This document shows, one piece after another, positions 24,531 to 36,490 of a stretch of 64,000 nucleotides of DNA (its first letter is position 1; each line of letters opens with the position of its first letter). The DNA is from Posidonia oceanica (Eukaryota; Streptophyta; Magnoliopsida; Alismatales; Posidoniaceae): positions 5,955,001 to 6,019,000 of the forward strand of contig JAZBRS010000013.1 of NCBI GenBank assembly GCA_037176725.1, given 5' to 3'. The position numbers were made by a program, and so were the translations under genes. Below the pieces are notes generated by a model. The model did not search any database, was not told where the DNA came from, and saw only the letters and a list, made by a program, of their open reading frames with translations.

Positions 24531-26055
24531 GTCTGCATGTCTCCTCCGTTGGTTTGAGGACGAGCTCCTTTGCATGCCCTTTCGAGGTAATGTCTGCTTG
24601 TTTCCTCAGTTGGTTTGAGGACGAGTGCCTTTGCTTGCCCTTTCGAGGTCTTGTCAGCTTGTTTCCTCTGTTGGATTGAGGACGAGCGCCATTGCTTGCC
24701 CTTTCGAGGTCATGTCTGCTTGTCTCCTCTGTTGGTATGTGGATGAGCGCCTTTGCTTGCCCTTTCGAGGACATGTCTGCATGTCTCCTCCGTTGGTTTG
24801 AGGACGAGCGCCCTTGCATGCCCTTTCGAGGTCATGTCTGCATGTCTCCTCTATTGTTTGGGGGACGAGAACCATTGCATGCCCTTTCGAGGTCATGTCT
24901 GCTTGTCTCCTCAGTAGATTTGAGGACGATCCTTTTCTTACCCTATCGTGGTCATGTCTGCTCGTCTCCTCAGTTGGTTTGGCGACGAGCTCCTTTGCAT
25001 GCCCTATCGAGGTCATGTCTGCTAGTCTCCTCTGTCAGTTTGAGGACGAGTGCCTTTGCAGGCCCTTTCGAGGACATGTCTGCATGTCTCCACATTTGGT
25101 TTGAGGACGAGCACCTTTGCTTGCCCTATCGAGGTCATCTCTGCTCGTCCCCTCAGTTGGTTTGAGGACGTGCTCCTTTGCAAGCTCTTTTGAGGTCTTG
25201 TCTGCATGTTTCATAAGTTGGTTTGAGGGTGAGTGCCTTTGCATGCCCTTTTGAGGGCATGTCTGCTTGTCTCCACTGTTGTTTTGAGGATGAGTGCCAT
25301 AGCATGCCCTTTCGAGGTCATGTCTGCATGTCTCCTCTGTTGGTTTCAGCACGTGCTCCTTTGCATGCCCTTTCGAGGTCATGTCTGCTTGTTTCCTCAG
25401 TTGGTTTGAGGACAAGCGCCTTTGCATGCCCTTTCGAGGTCTTGTCAGCTTGTTTTCTCTATTGGTTTGAGGACGAGCGCCATTGCATGCCGTTTCGAGG
25501 TCATGTCAGCTTGTCTCCTCAGTTGGTTTGGGGACGAGGGCTCTTGCATGCCCTTTCGAGGTCATGTCTGCTTGTCTCCTCTGTTGGTATGAGGACGAGC
25601 GCCTTTGCACGCCCTTTCGAGGTCATGTCTGCTTGTCGCCATAGTTGATATGAGGACGAGCGCCTTTTCGTGCGCTATCGAGGTCTTGTCTGCTCGTCTC
25701 CTCGGTTGGATGGAGGATGGGCGCCTTTGCGTGCCCTTTCGAGGTCAGGTCCGCTTATCTCCTCAGTTGGTTTGGGGACGAGTGCCTTTGCAATCCCTTT
25801 CGAGGTCTTGTCTGCTTGTCTCCTCTGTTGTTTTGAGGATGAGCGCCTTTGCAAGCCCTTTCGAAGTCATGTCTGCATGTCTCCTCTGTTGGTTTGAGCA
25901 CGTGCTCCTTTGCATGCCCTTTCGAGGCCATGTCTACTTGTTTCCTCAGTTGGTTTGAGGACAAGTGCCTTTGCAAGCCCTTTCGAGGTCTTGTCAGCTT
26001 GTTTCCTCTGTTGGTTTGTGGACGAGCGCCTTTGCATGCCCTTTCGAGGTCATGT

Positions 26056-29000
26056 CGACATGTCTCCTCTGTTGTTTTGAGGATGAGCGCCTTTGCATGC
26101 CCTTTTGAGGTCATGTCTGCATGTCTCCTCTGTTGGTTTGAGCACGTGCTCCTTTGCATGCCCTTTCGAGGTCATGTCTGCTTGTTTCCTCAGTTGGTTT
26201 GAGGACTAGCGCCTTCGCATGCCCTTTCGAGGTCTTGTCAGCTTGTTTCCTCCGTTGGTTTGAGGACGAGCGCCTTTGCATGCCCTTTCGAGGTCATGTC
26301 TGCTTGTCTCCTCAGTTGGTTTGGGGACGAGGGCCCTTGCAAGCCCTTTCGAGGTCATGTCTGCTTGTCTCCTCAGTTGGTATGAGGACGAGTGCCTTTG
26401 CATGCCCTTTCGAGGACATGTCTGCTTGTCTCCATAGTTGGTTTGAGGACAAGCGCCTTTGCATGCCCTTTCGAGGTCTTGTCTGCTTGTCTCCTTAGTT
26501 GGTAAGAGGACGAGCGCCATCGCATGCCCTTTTGAGGTTATGTCTGCTTGTCTCGTCAGTTGTTTTGAGGATGAGCGCCTTCGCAAGCCCTTTCGTGGTC
26601 TTGTCTACATGTCTCCTCTGTTGGTTTGAGGACGAGCTCCTTTGCATGCGCTTTCGAGGTCATGTCTACTTGTTTCCTCAGTTGGTTTGAGGACGAGCGC
26701 CTTTGCATACCCTTTCCAGGTCTTGTCAGCTTGTTTCCTCTGTTAGTTTGAGGACGAGCGCCTTTGCATGCCCTTTCGAGGTCATGTCTGCTTGTCTCCT
26801 CTGTTGGTATGAGGACGAGCGCCTTTGCATGTCCTTTCGAGGACATGTCTGCTTGTCTCCTCCGTTGGTTCGGGGACGAGCGCCTTTGCATGCCCTTCCG
26901 AGGTCATGTCCGCATGTCTCCTCTGTTGTTTTGGGGACAAGAACCATTGCGTGCCCTTTCGAGGTCATGTGTGCTTGTCTCCTCAGTTGGTTTGAGGACG
27001 AGCTCCTTTTCTTGCCCTATCGTGGTCATGTCTGCTCGTCTCCTCAGTTGGATTTAGGACAGCGCCTTTGCAAGCCCTTTCGAGATCATGTCTGCTTGTC
27101 TCCTCCGTTGGTTTGCGGACGAGCGGCTTTGCATGCCCTTTCGAGGTCTTGTCCGCTTATCTCCTCGGTAGGTTTGTGGACGAGGGCCTTTCCATGCCCT
27201 TTCGAGGCCTTGTCTGCTTGTCTCCTCAGTAGTTTTGAGGACGAGCGCCTTTGCTCGCCCATTCGAGGTCATGTTTGTTTGTTTCCTCAGTTGGTTTGAG
27301 GACGAGCGCCTTTGCTTGCCCTTTCGAGGTCTTGTCTGCTTGTCTCATCAGTTGGATTGAGGACGAGCGCCTTTGCATGCCTTTTCGAGGTCGTGTCTGC
27401 TTGTTTCCATAGTTGGTTTAAGGATGAGTGCCTTTGCATGCCCTTTCGAGGTCATGTCCACTTGTTTCTCCAGTTGGTTTGAGGCCGAGTGCCTTTGCAT
27501 GCCCTTTCGAGGTGATGTCTTCTTGTTTCCTCCATTGTTTTGTGGACGAGCAACTTTGCATGTCCTTTCAAGGTCGTGTCTGCTCATCTCCCCAGTTGGT
27601 TTGAGGACGAGCCCCTTTGCATGCCCTTTCGAGGTCATGTCTGCTTGTCTCCTCAGTTGGTTTGAGGATGAGCGCCGTTGCATGCCCTTTTGTGGTCATC
27701 TCTGCTTGTCGCCTCAGTTGGTTTGAGGACGAGTGGCTTTGGATGCCCTTTCGAGGTCATGTTTGCTTGTCTCCTCAGTTGTTTTGAGGTCGAGCACCTT
27801 TGCATGCCCTTTCGAGGACATGTCTGCATGTCTCCTTAGTTGATTTGAAGACGAGCGCCTTTTCTTGCCCTATCGAGGTCATGTTTGCTCCTCTCCTCAG
27901 TTGGATTGAGGACGAGCGCCTTTGCATGCCCTTTCAAGGTCTTGTCTGCTTGTCTGCTCAGTTGGTTTGGGGATGAGGGCCTCTGTAATCCCATTCGTGG
28001 TCTTGTCTGCTTGTCTCCTCTGTAGGTTTGAGGACGAGTGCCTTTGCATGTCCTTTCGTGGTCTTGTCGGCTAGTCTCCTCAGTTGTTTTGAGGACGAGT
28101 GCCTTTGCATGCCCTTTCAAGGTGTTGTCTTCTTGTTTCCTCAGTTGGTTTTAGGACAAGCGCCTTTGCATGCCCTATCTAGGTCATGTCTGCTCGTCTC
28201 CTCAGTTGGATTGAGGACGAGCACCTATGCATGCCCTTACGAGGTCATGTCTGCTTGTTTCCTCAGTTGGTTTGGGGACTAGCTCCTTTGCCTGCCCATT
28301 CGAGGTCATGTCCGCTTGTTTCCTCAGTTGGTTTGGGGACGATGGCCTTTGCATGCCCTTTCGTGGTCTTGTTTGCTTGTCTCCTCTGTAGGTTTGAGGA
28401 TGAGTGCCTTTGCATGCCCTTCCGAGGTCTTGTCTGCTTGTCCCCTCAGTTGTTTTGAGGACGAGAGCCTTTGCATGCCCTTTCGCGGTGTTGTCTTCTT
28501 GTTTCCTCCGTTGGCTTGAGGACGAGCGCCTTTGCAAGCCCTTTCAAGGTCGTGTCTGCTTATGTCCCCAGTTGGTTTGAGGACGAGCCCCTTTGCATGT
28601 CCTTTCGAGGTCATGTCTGCTTGTCTCCTCAGTTGGTATGAGGACGAGCGCCTTTGCATGCCCTTTCGAGGACATGTCTGCTTGTCTCCTCAGTTGATTT
28701 GAGGACGATCCTATTCTTGCCCAATCGTGGTCATGTCTGCTCGTCTCCTTAGTTGGTTTGGCGACGAGCTCCTTTGCATGCCCTATCGAGGTCAGGTCTG
28801 CTAGTCTCCACTGTCGGTTTGAGGACGAGCTCCTTTGCAGGCCCTTTCGAGGACATGTCTGCTTGTCTCCTCATTTGGTTTGAGGACGAGCGCCTTTGCT
28901 TCCCTATCGAGGTCATCTCAGCTCGTCTCCTCAGTTGGTTTGAGGACGAGCTCCTTTGCATGCCCTTTCGAGGTCTTGTCTGCTTGTATCATCTGTTGGT

Positions 29001-29770
29001 TTGAGGACGAGTGCCCTTGCATGCCCTTTTGAGGTCTTGTCGGCATGTCTCCTCTGTTGTTTTGAGGATGAGCGCCTTTGCGTGCCCTTTCGAGGTCATG
29101 TCTGCATGTCTCCTCCGTTGGTTTGAGCACGTGCTCCTTTGCATGCCCTTTCGAGGTCATGTCTGCTTGTTTCCTCAGTTGGTTTGAGGACAAGCGCCTT
29201 TGCAAGCCCTTTCGAGGTCTTGTCAGCTTGTTTCCTCTGTTGGTTTGTGGACGAGCGCCTTTGCATGCCCTTTCGAGGTCATGTCTGCTTGTCTCCTCAG
29301 TTGGTTTGGGGACGAGGGCCCTTGCAAGCCCTTTCGAGGTCATGTCTGCTTGTCTCCTCAGATGGTATGAGGACGAGCGCCTTTGCATGCCCTTTCGAGG
29401 ACATGTCTGGTTGTCTCCTCAGTTGATTTGAGGACGATCCTTTTCTTGCCCTATCGTGGTCATGTCTGCTCGTCTCCTCAGTTGGTTTGGCGATGAGCTC
29501 CGTTGCATGCCCTATCGAGGTCATGTCTGCTAGTCTCCTCTGGCGGTTTGAGGACGAGCGCCTTTGCAGGCCCTTTCGAGGAAATGTTCGCCTGTCTCCT
29601 CATTTGGTTTGAGGATGAGTGCCTTTGCTTGCCCTAACGAGGTCATGTCTGCTCGTCTCCTCAGTTGGTTTGAGGACGTGCTCCTTTGCATGCCCTTTCG
29701 AGGTCTTGTCTGCATGTATCATCAGTTGGTTTGAGGACGAGTGCCTTTGCATGCCCTTTTGAGGTCATGT
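26056..29770. repeat. tandem HOR copy A (3.7 kb)
   Basis: First of three consecutive, very similar units. It begins at the palindrome catgtcgacatg (26,051-26,062) and matches copy B at a constant 3,715 bp (3,716 bp after a one-base deletion near 28,900). In a direct comparison of 27,061-27,540 with 30,776-31,255 I saw two substitutions. Relative to copy B it lacks about eight monomers near its end, in the series that includes the gatatgagg monomer. Confidence 0.9.
26255..26315 (+). repeat. reference monomer identical to the apparent consensus
   Basis: This single 61-bp unit carries the commonest base at every position that I judged by eye, so it can serve as the type sequence of the family. 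It runs from ttggtttgaggacg to the g that closes tctcctcag. It holds one GCATGC palindrome, one TCGA, and at its ends the halves of the dyad TCCTCA / TGAGGA that forms across each monomer junction. The consensus was judged by inspection, not computed. Confidence 0.8.
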
Positions 29771-32700
29771 CGACATGTCTCCTCTGTTGTTTTGAGGATG
29801 AGCGCCTTTGCATGCCCTTTCGAGGTCATGTCTGCATGTCTCCTCTGTTGGTTTGAGCACGTGCTCCTTTGCATGCCCTTTCGAGGTCATGTCTGCTTGT
29901 TTCCTCAGTTGGTTTGAGGACTAGCGCCTTCGCATGCCCTTTCGAGGTCTTGTCAGCTTGTTTCCTCCGTTGGTTTGAGGACGATCGCTTTTGCATGCCC
30001 TTTCGAGGTCATGTCTGCTTGTCTCCTCAGTTGGTTTGGGGACGAGGGCCCTTGCAAGCCCTTTCGAGGTCATGTCTGCTTGTCTCCTCAGTTGGTATGA
30101 GGACGAGCGCCTTTGCATGCCCTTTCGAGGACATGTCTGCTTGTCTCCATAGTTGGTTTGAGGACAAGCGCCTTTGCATGCCCTTTCGAGGTCTTGTCTG
30201 CTTGTCTCCTTAGTTGGTAAGAGGACGAGCGCCATCGCATGCCCTTTTGAGGTTATGTCTGCTTGTCTCGTCAGTTGTTTTGAGGATGAGCGCCTTCGCA
30301 AGCCCTTTCGTGGTCTTGTCTACATGTCTCCTCTGTTGGTTTGAGGACGAGCTCCTTTGCATGCGCTTTCGAGGTCATGTCTACTTGTTTCCTCAGTTGG
30401 TTTGAGGACGAGCGCCTTTGCATACCCTTTCCAGGTCTTGTCAGCTTGTTTCCTCTGTTAGTTTGAGGACGAGCGCCTTTGCATGCCCTTTCGAGGTCAT
30501 GTCTGCTTGTCTCCTCTATTGGTATGAGGACGAGCGCCTTTGCTTGTCCTTTCGAGGACATGTCTGCTTGTCTCCTCCGTTGGTTCGGGGACGAGCGCCT
30601 TTGCATGCCCTTCCGAGGTCATGTCCGCAAGTCTCCTCTGTTGTTTTGGGGACAAGAACCATTGCGTGCCCTTTCGAGGTCATGTCTGCTTGTCTCCTCA
30701 GTTGGTTTGAGGACGAGCTCCTTTTCTTGCCCTATCGTGGTCATGTCTGCTCGTCTCCTCAGTTGGATTTAGGACAGCGCCTTTGCAAGCCCTTTCGAGA
30801 TCATGTCTGCTTGTCTCCTCCGTTGGTTTGCGGACGAGCGGCTTTGCATGCCCTTTCGAGGTCTTGTCCGCTTATCTCCTCGGTAGGTTTGTGGACGAGG
30901 GCCTTTCCATGCCCTTTCGAGGCCTTGTCTGCTTGTCTCCTCAGTAGTTTTGAGGACGAGCGCCTTTGCTCGCCCATTCGAGGTCATGTTTGTTTGTTTC
31001 CTCAGTTGGTTTGAGGACGAGCGCCTTTGCTTGCCCTTTCGAGGTCTTGTCTGCTTGTCTCATCAGTTGGATAGAGGACGAGCGCCTTTGCATGCCTTTT
31101 CGAGGTCGTGTCTGCTTGTTTCCTTAGTTGGTTTAAGGATGAGTGCCTTTGCATGCCCTTTCGAGGTCATGTCCACTTGTTTCTCCAGTTGGTTTGAGGC
31201 CGAGTGCCTTTGCATGCCCTTTCGAGGTGATGTCTTCTTGTTTCCTCCATTGTTTTGTGGACGAGCAACTTTGCATGTCCTTTCAAGGTCGTGTCTGCTC
31301 ATCTCCCCAGTTGGTTTGAGGACGAGCCCCTTTGCATGCCCTTTCGAGGTCATGTCTGCTTGTCTCCTCAGTTGGTTTGAGGATGAGCGCCGTTGCATGC
31401 CCTTTTGTGGTCATCTCTGCTTGTCGCCTCAGTTGGTTTGAGGACGAGTGGCTTTGGATGCCCTTTCGAGGTCATGTTTGCTTGTCTCCTCAGTTGTTTT
31501 GAGGTCGAGCACCTTTGCATGCCCTTTCGAGGACATGTCTGCATGTCTCCTTAGTTGATTTGAAGACGAGCGCCTTTTCTTGCCCTATCGAGGTCATGTT
31601 TGCTCCTCTCCTCAGTTGGATTGAGGACGAGCGCCTTTGCATGCCCTTTCAAGGTCTTGTCTGCTTGTCTGCTCAGTTGGTTTGGGGATGAGGGCCTCTG
31701 TAATCCCATTCGTGGTCTTGTCTGCTTGTCTCCTCTGTAGGTTTGAGGACGAGTGCCTTTGCATGTCCTTTCGTGGTCTTGTCGGCTAGTCTCCTCAGTT
31801 GTTTTGAGGACGAGTGCCTTTGCATGCCCTTTCAAGGTGTTGTCTTCTTGTTTCCTCAGTTGGTTTTAGGACAAGCGCCTTTGCATGCCCTATCTAGGTC
31901 ATGTCTGCTCGTCTCCTCAGTTGGATTGAGGACGAGCACCTATGCATGCCCTTACGAGGTCATGTCTGCTTGTTTCCTCAGTTGGTTTGGGGACTAGCTC
32001 CTTTGCCTGCCCATTCGAGGTCATGTCCGCTTGTTTCCTCAGTTGGTTTGGGGACGATGGCCTTTGCATGCCCTTTCGTGGTCTTGTTTGCTTGTCTCCT
32101 CTGTAGGTTTGAGGATGAGTGCCTTTGCATGCCCTTCCGAGGTCTTGTCTGCTTGTCCCCTCAGTTGTTTTGAGGACGAGAGCCTTTGCATGCCCTTTCG
32201 CGGTGTTGTCTTCTTGTTTCCTCCGTTGGCTTGAGGACGAGCGCCTTTGCAAGCCCTTTCAAGGTCGTGTCTGCTTATGTCCCCAGTTGGTCTGAGGACG
32301 AGCCCCTTTGCATGTCCTTTCGAGGTCATGTCTGCTTGTCTCCTCAGTTGGTATGAGGACGAGCGCCTTTGCATGCCCTTTCGAGGACATGTCTGCTTGT
32401 CTCCTCAGTTGATTTGAGGACGATCCTATTCTTGCCCAATCGTGGTCATGTCTGCTCGTCTCCTTAGTTGGTTTGGCGACGAGCTCCTTTGCATGCCCTA
32501 TCGAGGTCATGTCTGCCAGTCTCCACTGTCGGTTTGAGGACGAGCTCCTTTGCAGGCCATTTCGAGGACATGTCTGCTTGTCTCCTCATTTGGTTTGAGG
32601 ACGAGCGCCTTTGCTTGCCCTATCGAGGTCATCTCAGCTCGTCTCCTCAGTTGGTTTGAGGACGAGCTCCTTTGCATGCCCTTTCGAGGTCTTGTCTGCT

Positions 32701-33974
32701 TGTATCATCAGTTGGTTTGAGGACGAGTGCCCTTGCATGCCCTTTTGAGGTCTTGTCGGCTTGTCTCCTCTGTTGTTTTGAGGATGAGCGCCTTTGCGTG
32801 CCCTTTCGAGGTCATGTCTGCATGTCTCCTTTGTTGGTTTCAGCACGTGCTCCTTTGCATGCCCTTTCGAGGTCATGTCTGCTTGTTTCCTCAGTTGGAT
32901 TGAGGACAAGCACCTTTGCATGACCTTTCGAGGTCTTGTCAGCTTGTTTCCTCTGTTGGTTTGAGGACGAGTGCCATTGCATGCCCTTTCGAGGTCATGT
33001 CTGCTTGTCTCCTCAGTTGGTTTGGGGACGAGGGCCCTTGCATGCCCTTTCGAGGTCATGTCTGCTTGTCTCCTCAGTTGGTATGAGGACGAGCGCCTTT
33101 GCATGCCCTTTCGAGGTCATGTCTGCTTGTCTCCATCGTTGATATGAGGACGAGCGCCTTTTCGTGCGCTATCGAGGTCTTGTCAGCTCGTCTCCTCGGT
33201 TGGATGGAGGATGGGCGCCTTTGTGTGCCCTTTCGAGGACATGTCCGCTTATCTCCTCAGTTGGTTTGGGGACGAGTGCCATTGCAATCCCTTTCGAGGT
33301 CTTGTCTGCTTGTCTCCTCTGTTGTTTTGAGGATGAGCGCCTTTGCAAGCCCTTTCGAGGTCATGTCTGCATGTCTCCTCCGTTGGTTTGAGCACGTGCT
33401 CCTTTGCATGCCCTTTCGAGGTCATGTCTGCTTGTTTCCTCAGTTGGTTTGAGGACAAGCGCCTTTGCAAGCCCTTTTGAGGTCTTGTCAGCTTGTTTCC
33501 TCTGTTGGTTTGTGGACGAGGGCCTTTGCATGCCCTTTCGAGGTCATGTCTGCTTGTCTCCTCAGATGGTATGAGGACGAGCGCCTTTGCATGCCCTTTC
33601 GAGGACATGTCTGCTTGTCTCCTCAGTTGATTTGAGGACGATCCTTTTCTTGCCCTATCGTGGTCATGTCTGCTCGTCTCCTCAGTTGGTTTGGCGACGA
33701 GCTCCGTTGCATGCCCTATCGAGGTCATGTCTGCTAGTCTCCTCTGGCGGTTTGAGGACGAGCGCCTTTGCAGGCCCTTTCGAGGAAATGTTCGCCTGTC
33801 TCCTCATTTGGTTTGAGGATGAGTGCCTTTGCTTGCCCTAACGAGGTCATGTCTGCTCGTCTCCTCAGTTGGTTTGAGGACGTGCTCCTTTGCATGCCCT
33901 TTCGAGGTCTTGTCTGCATGTATCATCAGTTGGTTTGAGGACGAGTGCCTTTGCATGCCCTTTTGAGGTCATGT
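29771..33974. repeat. tandem HOR copy B (4.2 kb)
   Basis: Second unit, 4,204 bp from the palindrome at 29,766 to the one at 33,970 (about 69 monomers). Its part at about 32.6-33.5 kb contains the gatatgagg series that also lies just before copy A (25.1-26.0 kb, offset 7,494 bp). B therefore appears to be the full-length unit and A a shortened one. Compared with A, one monomer is missing near 33,530. Confidence 0.9.
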
Positions 33975-36490
33975 CGACATGTCTCCTCTGTTGTTTTGAG
34001 GATGAGCGCCTTTGCATGCCCTTTCGAGGTCATGTCTGCATGTCTCCTCTGTTGGTTTGAGCACGTGCTCCTTTGCATGCCCTTTCGAGGTCATGTCTGC
34101 TTGTTTCCTCAGTTGGTTTGAGGACTAGCGCCTTCGCATGCCCTTTCGAGGTCTTGTCAGCTTGTTTCCTCCGTTGGTTTGAGGACGAGCGCCTTTGCAT
34201 GCCCTTTCGAGGTCATGTCTGCTTGTCTCCTCAGTTGGTTTGGGGACAAGGGCCCTTGCAAGCCCTTTCGAGGTCATGTCTGCTTGTCTCCTCAGTTGGT
34301 ATGAGGACGAGCGCCTTTGCATGCCCTTTCGAGGACATGTCTGCTTGTCTCCATAGTTGGTTTGAGGACAAGCGCCTTTGCATGCCCTTTCGAGGTCTTG
34401 TCTGCTTGTCTCCTTAGTTGGTAAGAGGACGAGCGCCATCGCATGCCCTTTTGAGGTTATGTCTGCTTGTCTAGTCAGTTGTTTTGAGGATGAGCGCCTT
34501 CGCAAGCCCTTTCGTGGTCTTGTCTACATGTCTCCTCTGTTGGTTTGAGGACGAGCTCCTTTGCATGCGCTTTCGAGGTCATGTCTACTTGTTTCCTCAG
34601 TTGGTTTGAGGACGAGCGCCTTTGCATACCCTTTCCAGGTCTTGTCAGCTTGTTTCCTCTGTTGGTTTGAGGACGAGCGCCTTTGCATGCCCTTTCGAGG
34701 TCATGTCTGCTTGTCTCCTCTGTTGGTATGAGGACGAGCGCCTTTGCATGTCCTTTCGAGGACATGTCTGCTTGTCTCCTCCGTTGGTTCGGGGACGAGC
34801 GCCTTTGCATGCCCTTCCGAGGTCATGTCCGCATGTCTCCTCTGTTGTTTTGGGGACAAGAACCATTGCGTGCCCTTTCGAGGTCATGTCTGCTTGTCTC
34901 CTCAGTTGGTTTGAGGACGAGCTCCTTTTCTTGCCCTATCGTGGTCATGTCTGCTCGTCTCCTCAGTTGGATTTAGGACAGCGCCTTTGCAAGCCCTTTC
35001 GAGATCATGTCTGCTTGTCTCCTCCGTTGGTTTGCGGACGAGCGGCTTTGCATGCCCTTTCGAGGTCTTGTCCGCTTATCTCCTCGGTAGGTTTGTGGAC
35101 GAGGGCCTTTCCATGCCCTTTCGAGGCCTTGTCTGCTTGTCTCCTCAGTAGTTTTGAGGACGAGCGCCTTTGCTCGCCCATTCGAGGTCATGTTTGTTTG
35201 TTTCCTCAGTTGGTTTGAGGACGAGCGCCTTTGCTTGCCCTTTCGAGGTCTTGTCTGCTTGTCTCATCAGTTGGATAGAGGACGAGCGCCTTTGCATGCC
35301 TTTTCGAGGTCGTGTCTGCTTGTTTCCTTAGTTGGTTTAAGGATGAGTGCCTTTGCATGCCCTTTCGAGGTCATGTCCACTTGTTTCTCCAGTTGGTTTG
35401 AGGCCGAGTGCCTTTGCATGCCCTTTCGAGGTGATGTCTTCTTGTTTCCTCCATTGTTTTGTGGACGAGCAACTTTGCATGTCCTTTCAAGGTCGTGTCT
35501 GCTCATCTCCCCAGTTGGTTTGAGGACGAGCCCCTTTGCATGCCCTTTCGAGGTCATGTCTGCTTGTCTCCTCAGTTGGTTTGAGGATGAGCGCCGTTGC
35601 ATGCCCTTTTGTGGTCATCTCTGCTTGTCGCCTCAGTTGGTTTGAGGACGAGTGGCTTTGGATGCCCTTTCGAGGTCATGTTTGCTTGTCTCCTCAGTTG
35701 TTTTGAGGTCGAGCACCTTTGCATGCCCTTTCGAGGACATGTCTGCATGTCTCCTTAGTTGATTTGAAGACGAGCGCCTTTTCTTGCCCTATCGAGGTCA
35801 TGTTTGCTCCTCTCCTCAGTTGGATTGAGGACGAGCGCCTTTGCATGCCCTTTCAAGGTCTTGTCTGCTTGTCTGCTCAGTTGGTTTGGGGATGAGGGCC
35901 TCTGTAAGCCCATTCGTGGTCTTGTCTGCTTGTCTCCTCTGTAGGTTTGAGGACGAGTGCCTTTGCATGTCCTTTCGTGGTCTTGTCGGCTAGTCTCCTC
36001 AGTTGTTTTGAGGACGAGTGCCTTTGCATGCCCTTTCAAGGTGTTGTCTTCTTGTTTCCTCAGTTGGTTTGAGGACAAGCGCCTTTGCATGCCCTATCTA
36101 GGTCATGTCTGCTCGTCTCCTCAGTTGGATTGAGGACGAGCACCTATGCATGCCCTTACGAGGTCATGTCTGCTTGTTTCCTCAGTTGGTTTGGGGACTA
36201 CCTCCTTTGCCTGCCCATTCGAGGTCATGTCCGCTTGTTTCCTTAGTTGGTTTGGGGACGACGGCCTTTGCATGCCCTTTCGTGGTCTTGTTTGCTTGTC
36301 TCCTCTGTAGGTTTGAGGATGAGTGCCTTTGCATGCCCTTCCGAGGTCTTGTCAGCTTGTCTCCTCAGTTGTTTTGAGGACGAGAGCCTTTGCATGCCCT
36401 TTCAAGGTCGTGTCTGCTTATGTCCTCAGTTGGTTTGAGGACGAGCCCCTTTGCATGTCCTTTCGAGGTCATGTCTGCTTGTCTCCTCTG
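33975..36490. repeat. tandem HOR copy C (partial)
   Basis: Third unit, matching B at a constant 4,204 bp up to about 36,390. There one monomer has been lost, and the match ends near 36,490. It is followed by the gtcagttcttctcc series known from 4.6, 17.7 and 44.1 kb. The copy is therefore truncated by a later rearrangement. Confidence 0.88.

Noticed and set aside
26051..36490. Copies A-C as an assembly duplication
   Set aside because: The copies differ by private substitutions, a 1-bp indel and whole-monomer gains and losses, which argues for real copies. Sequence alone cannot fully exclude an assembly error.
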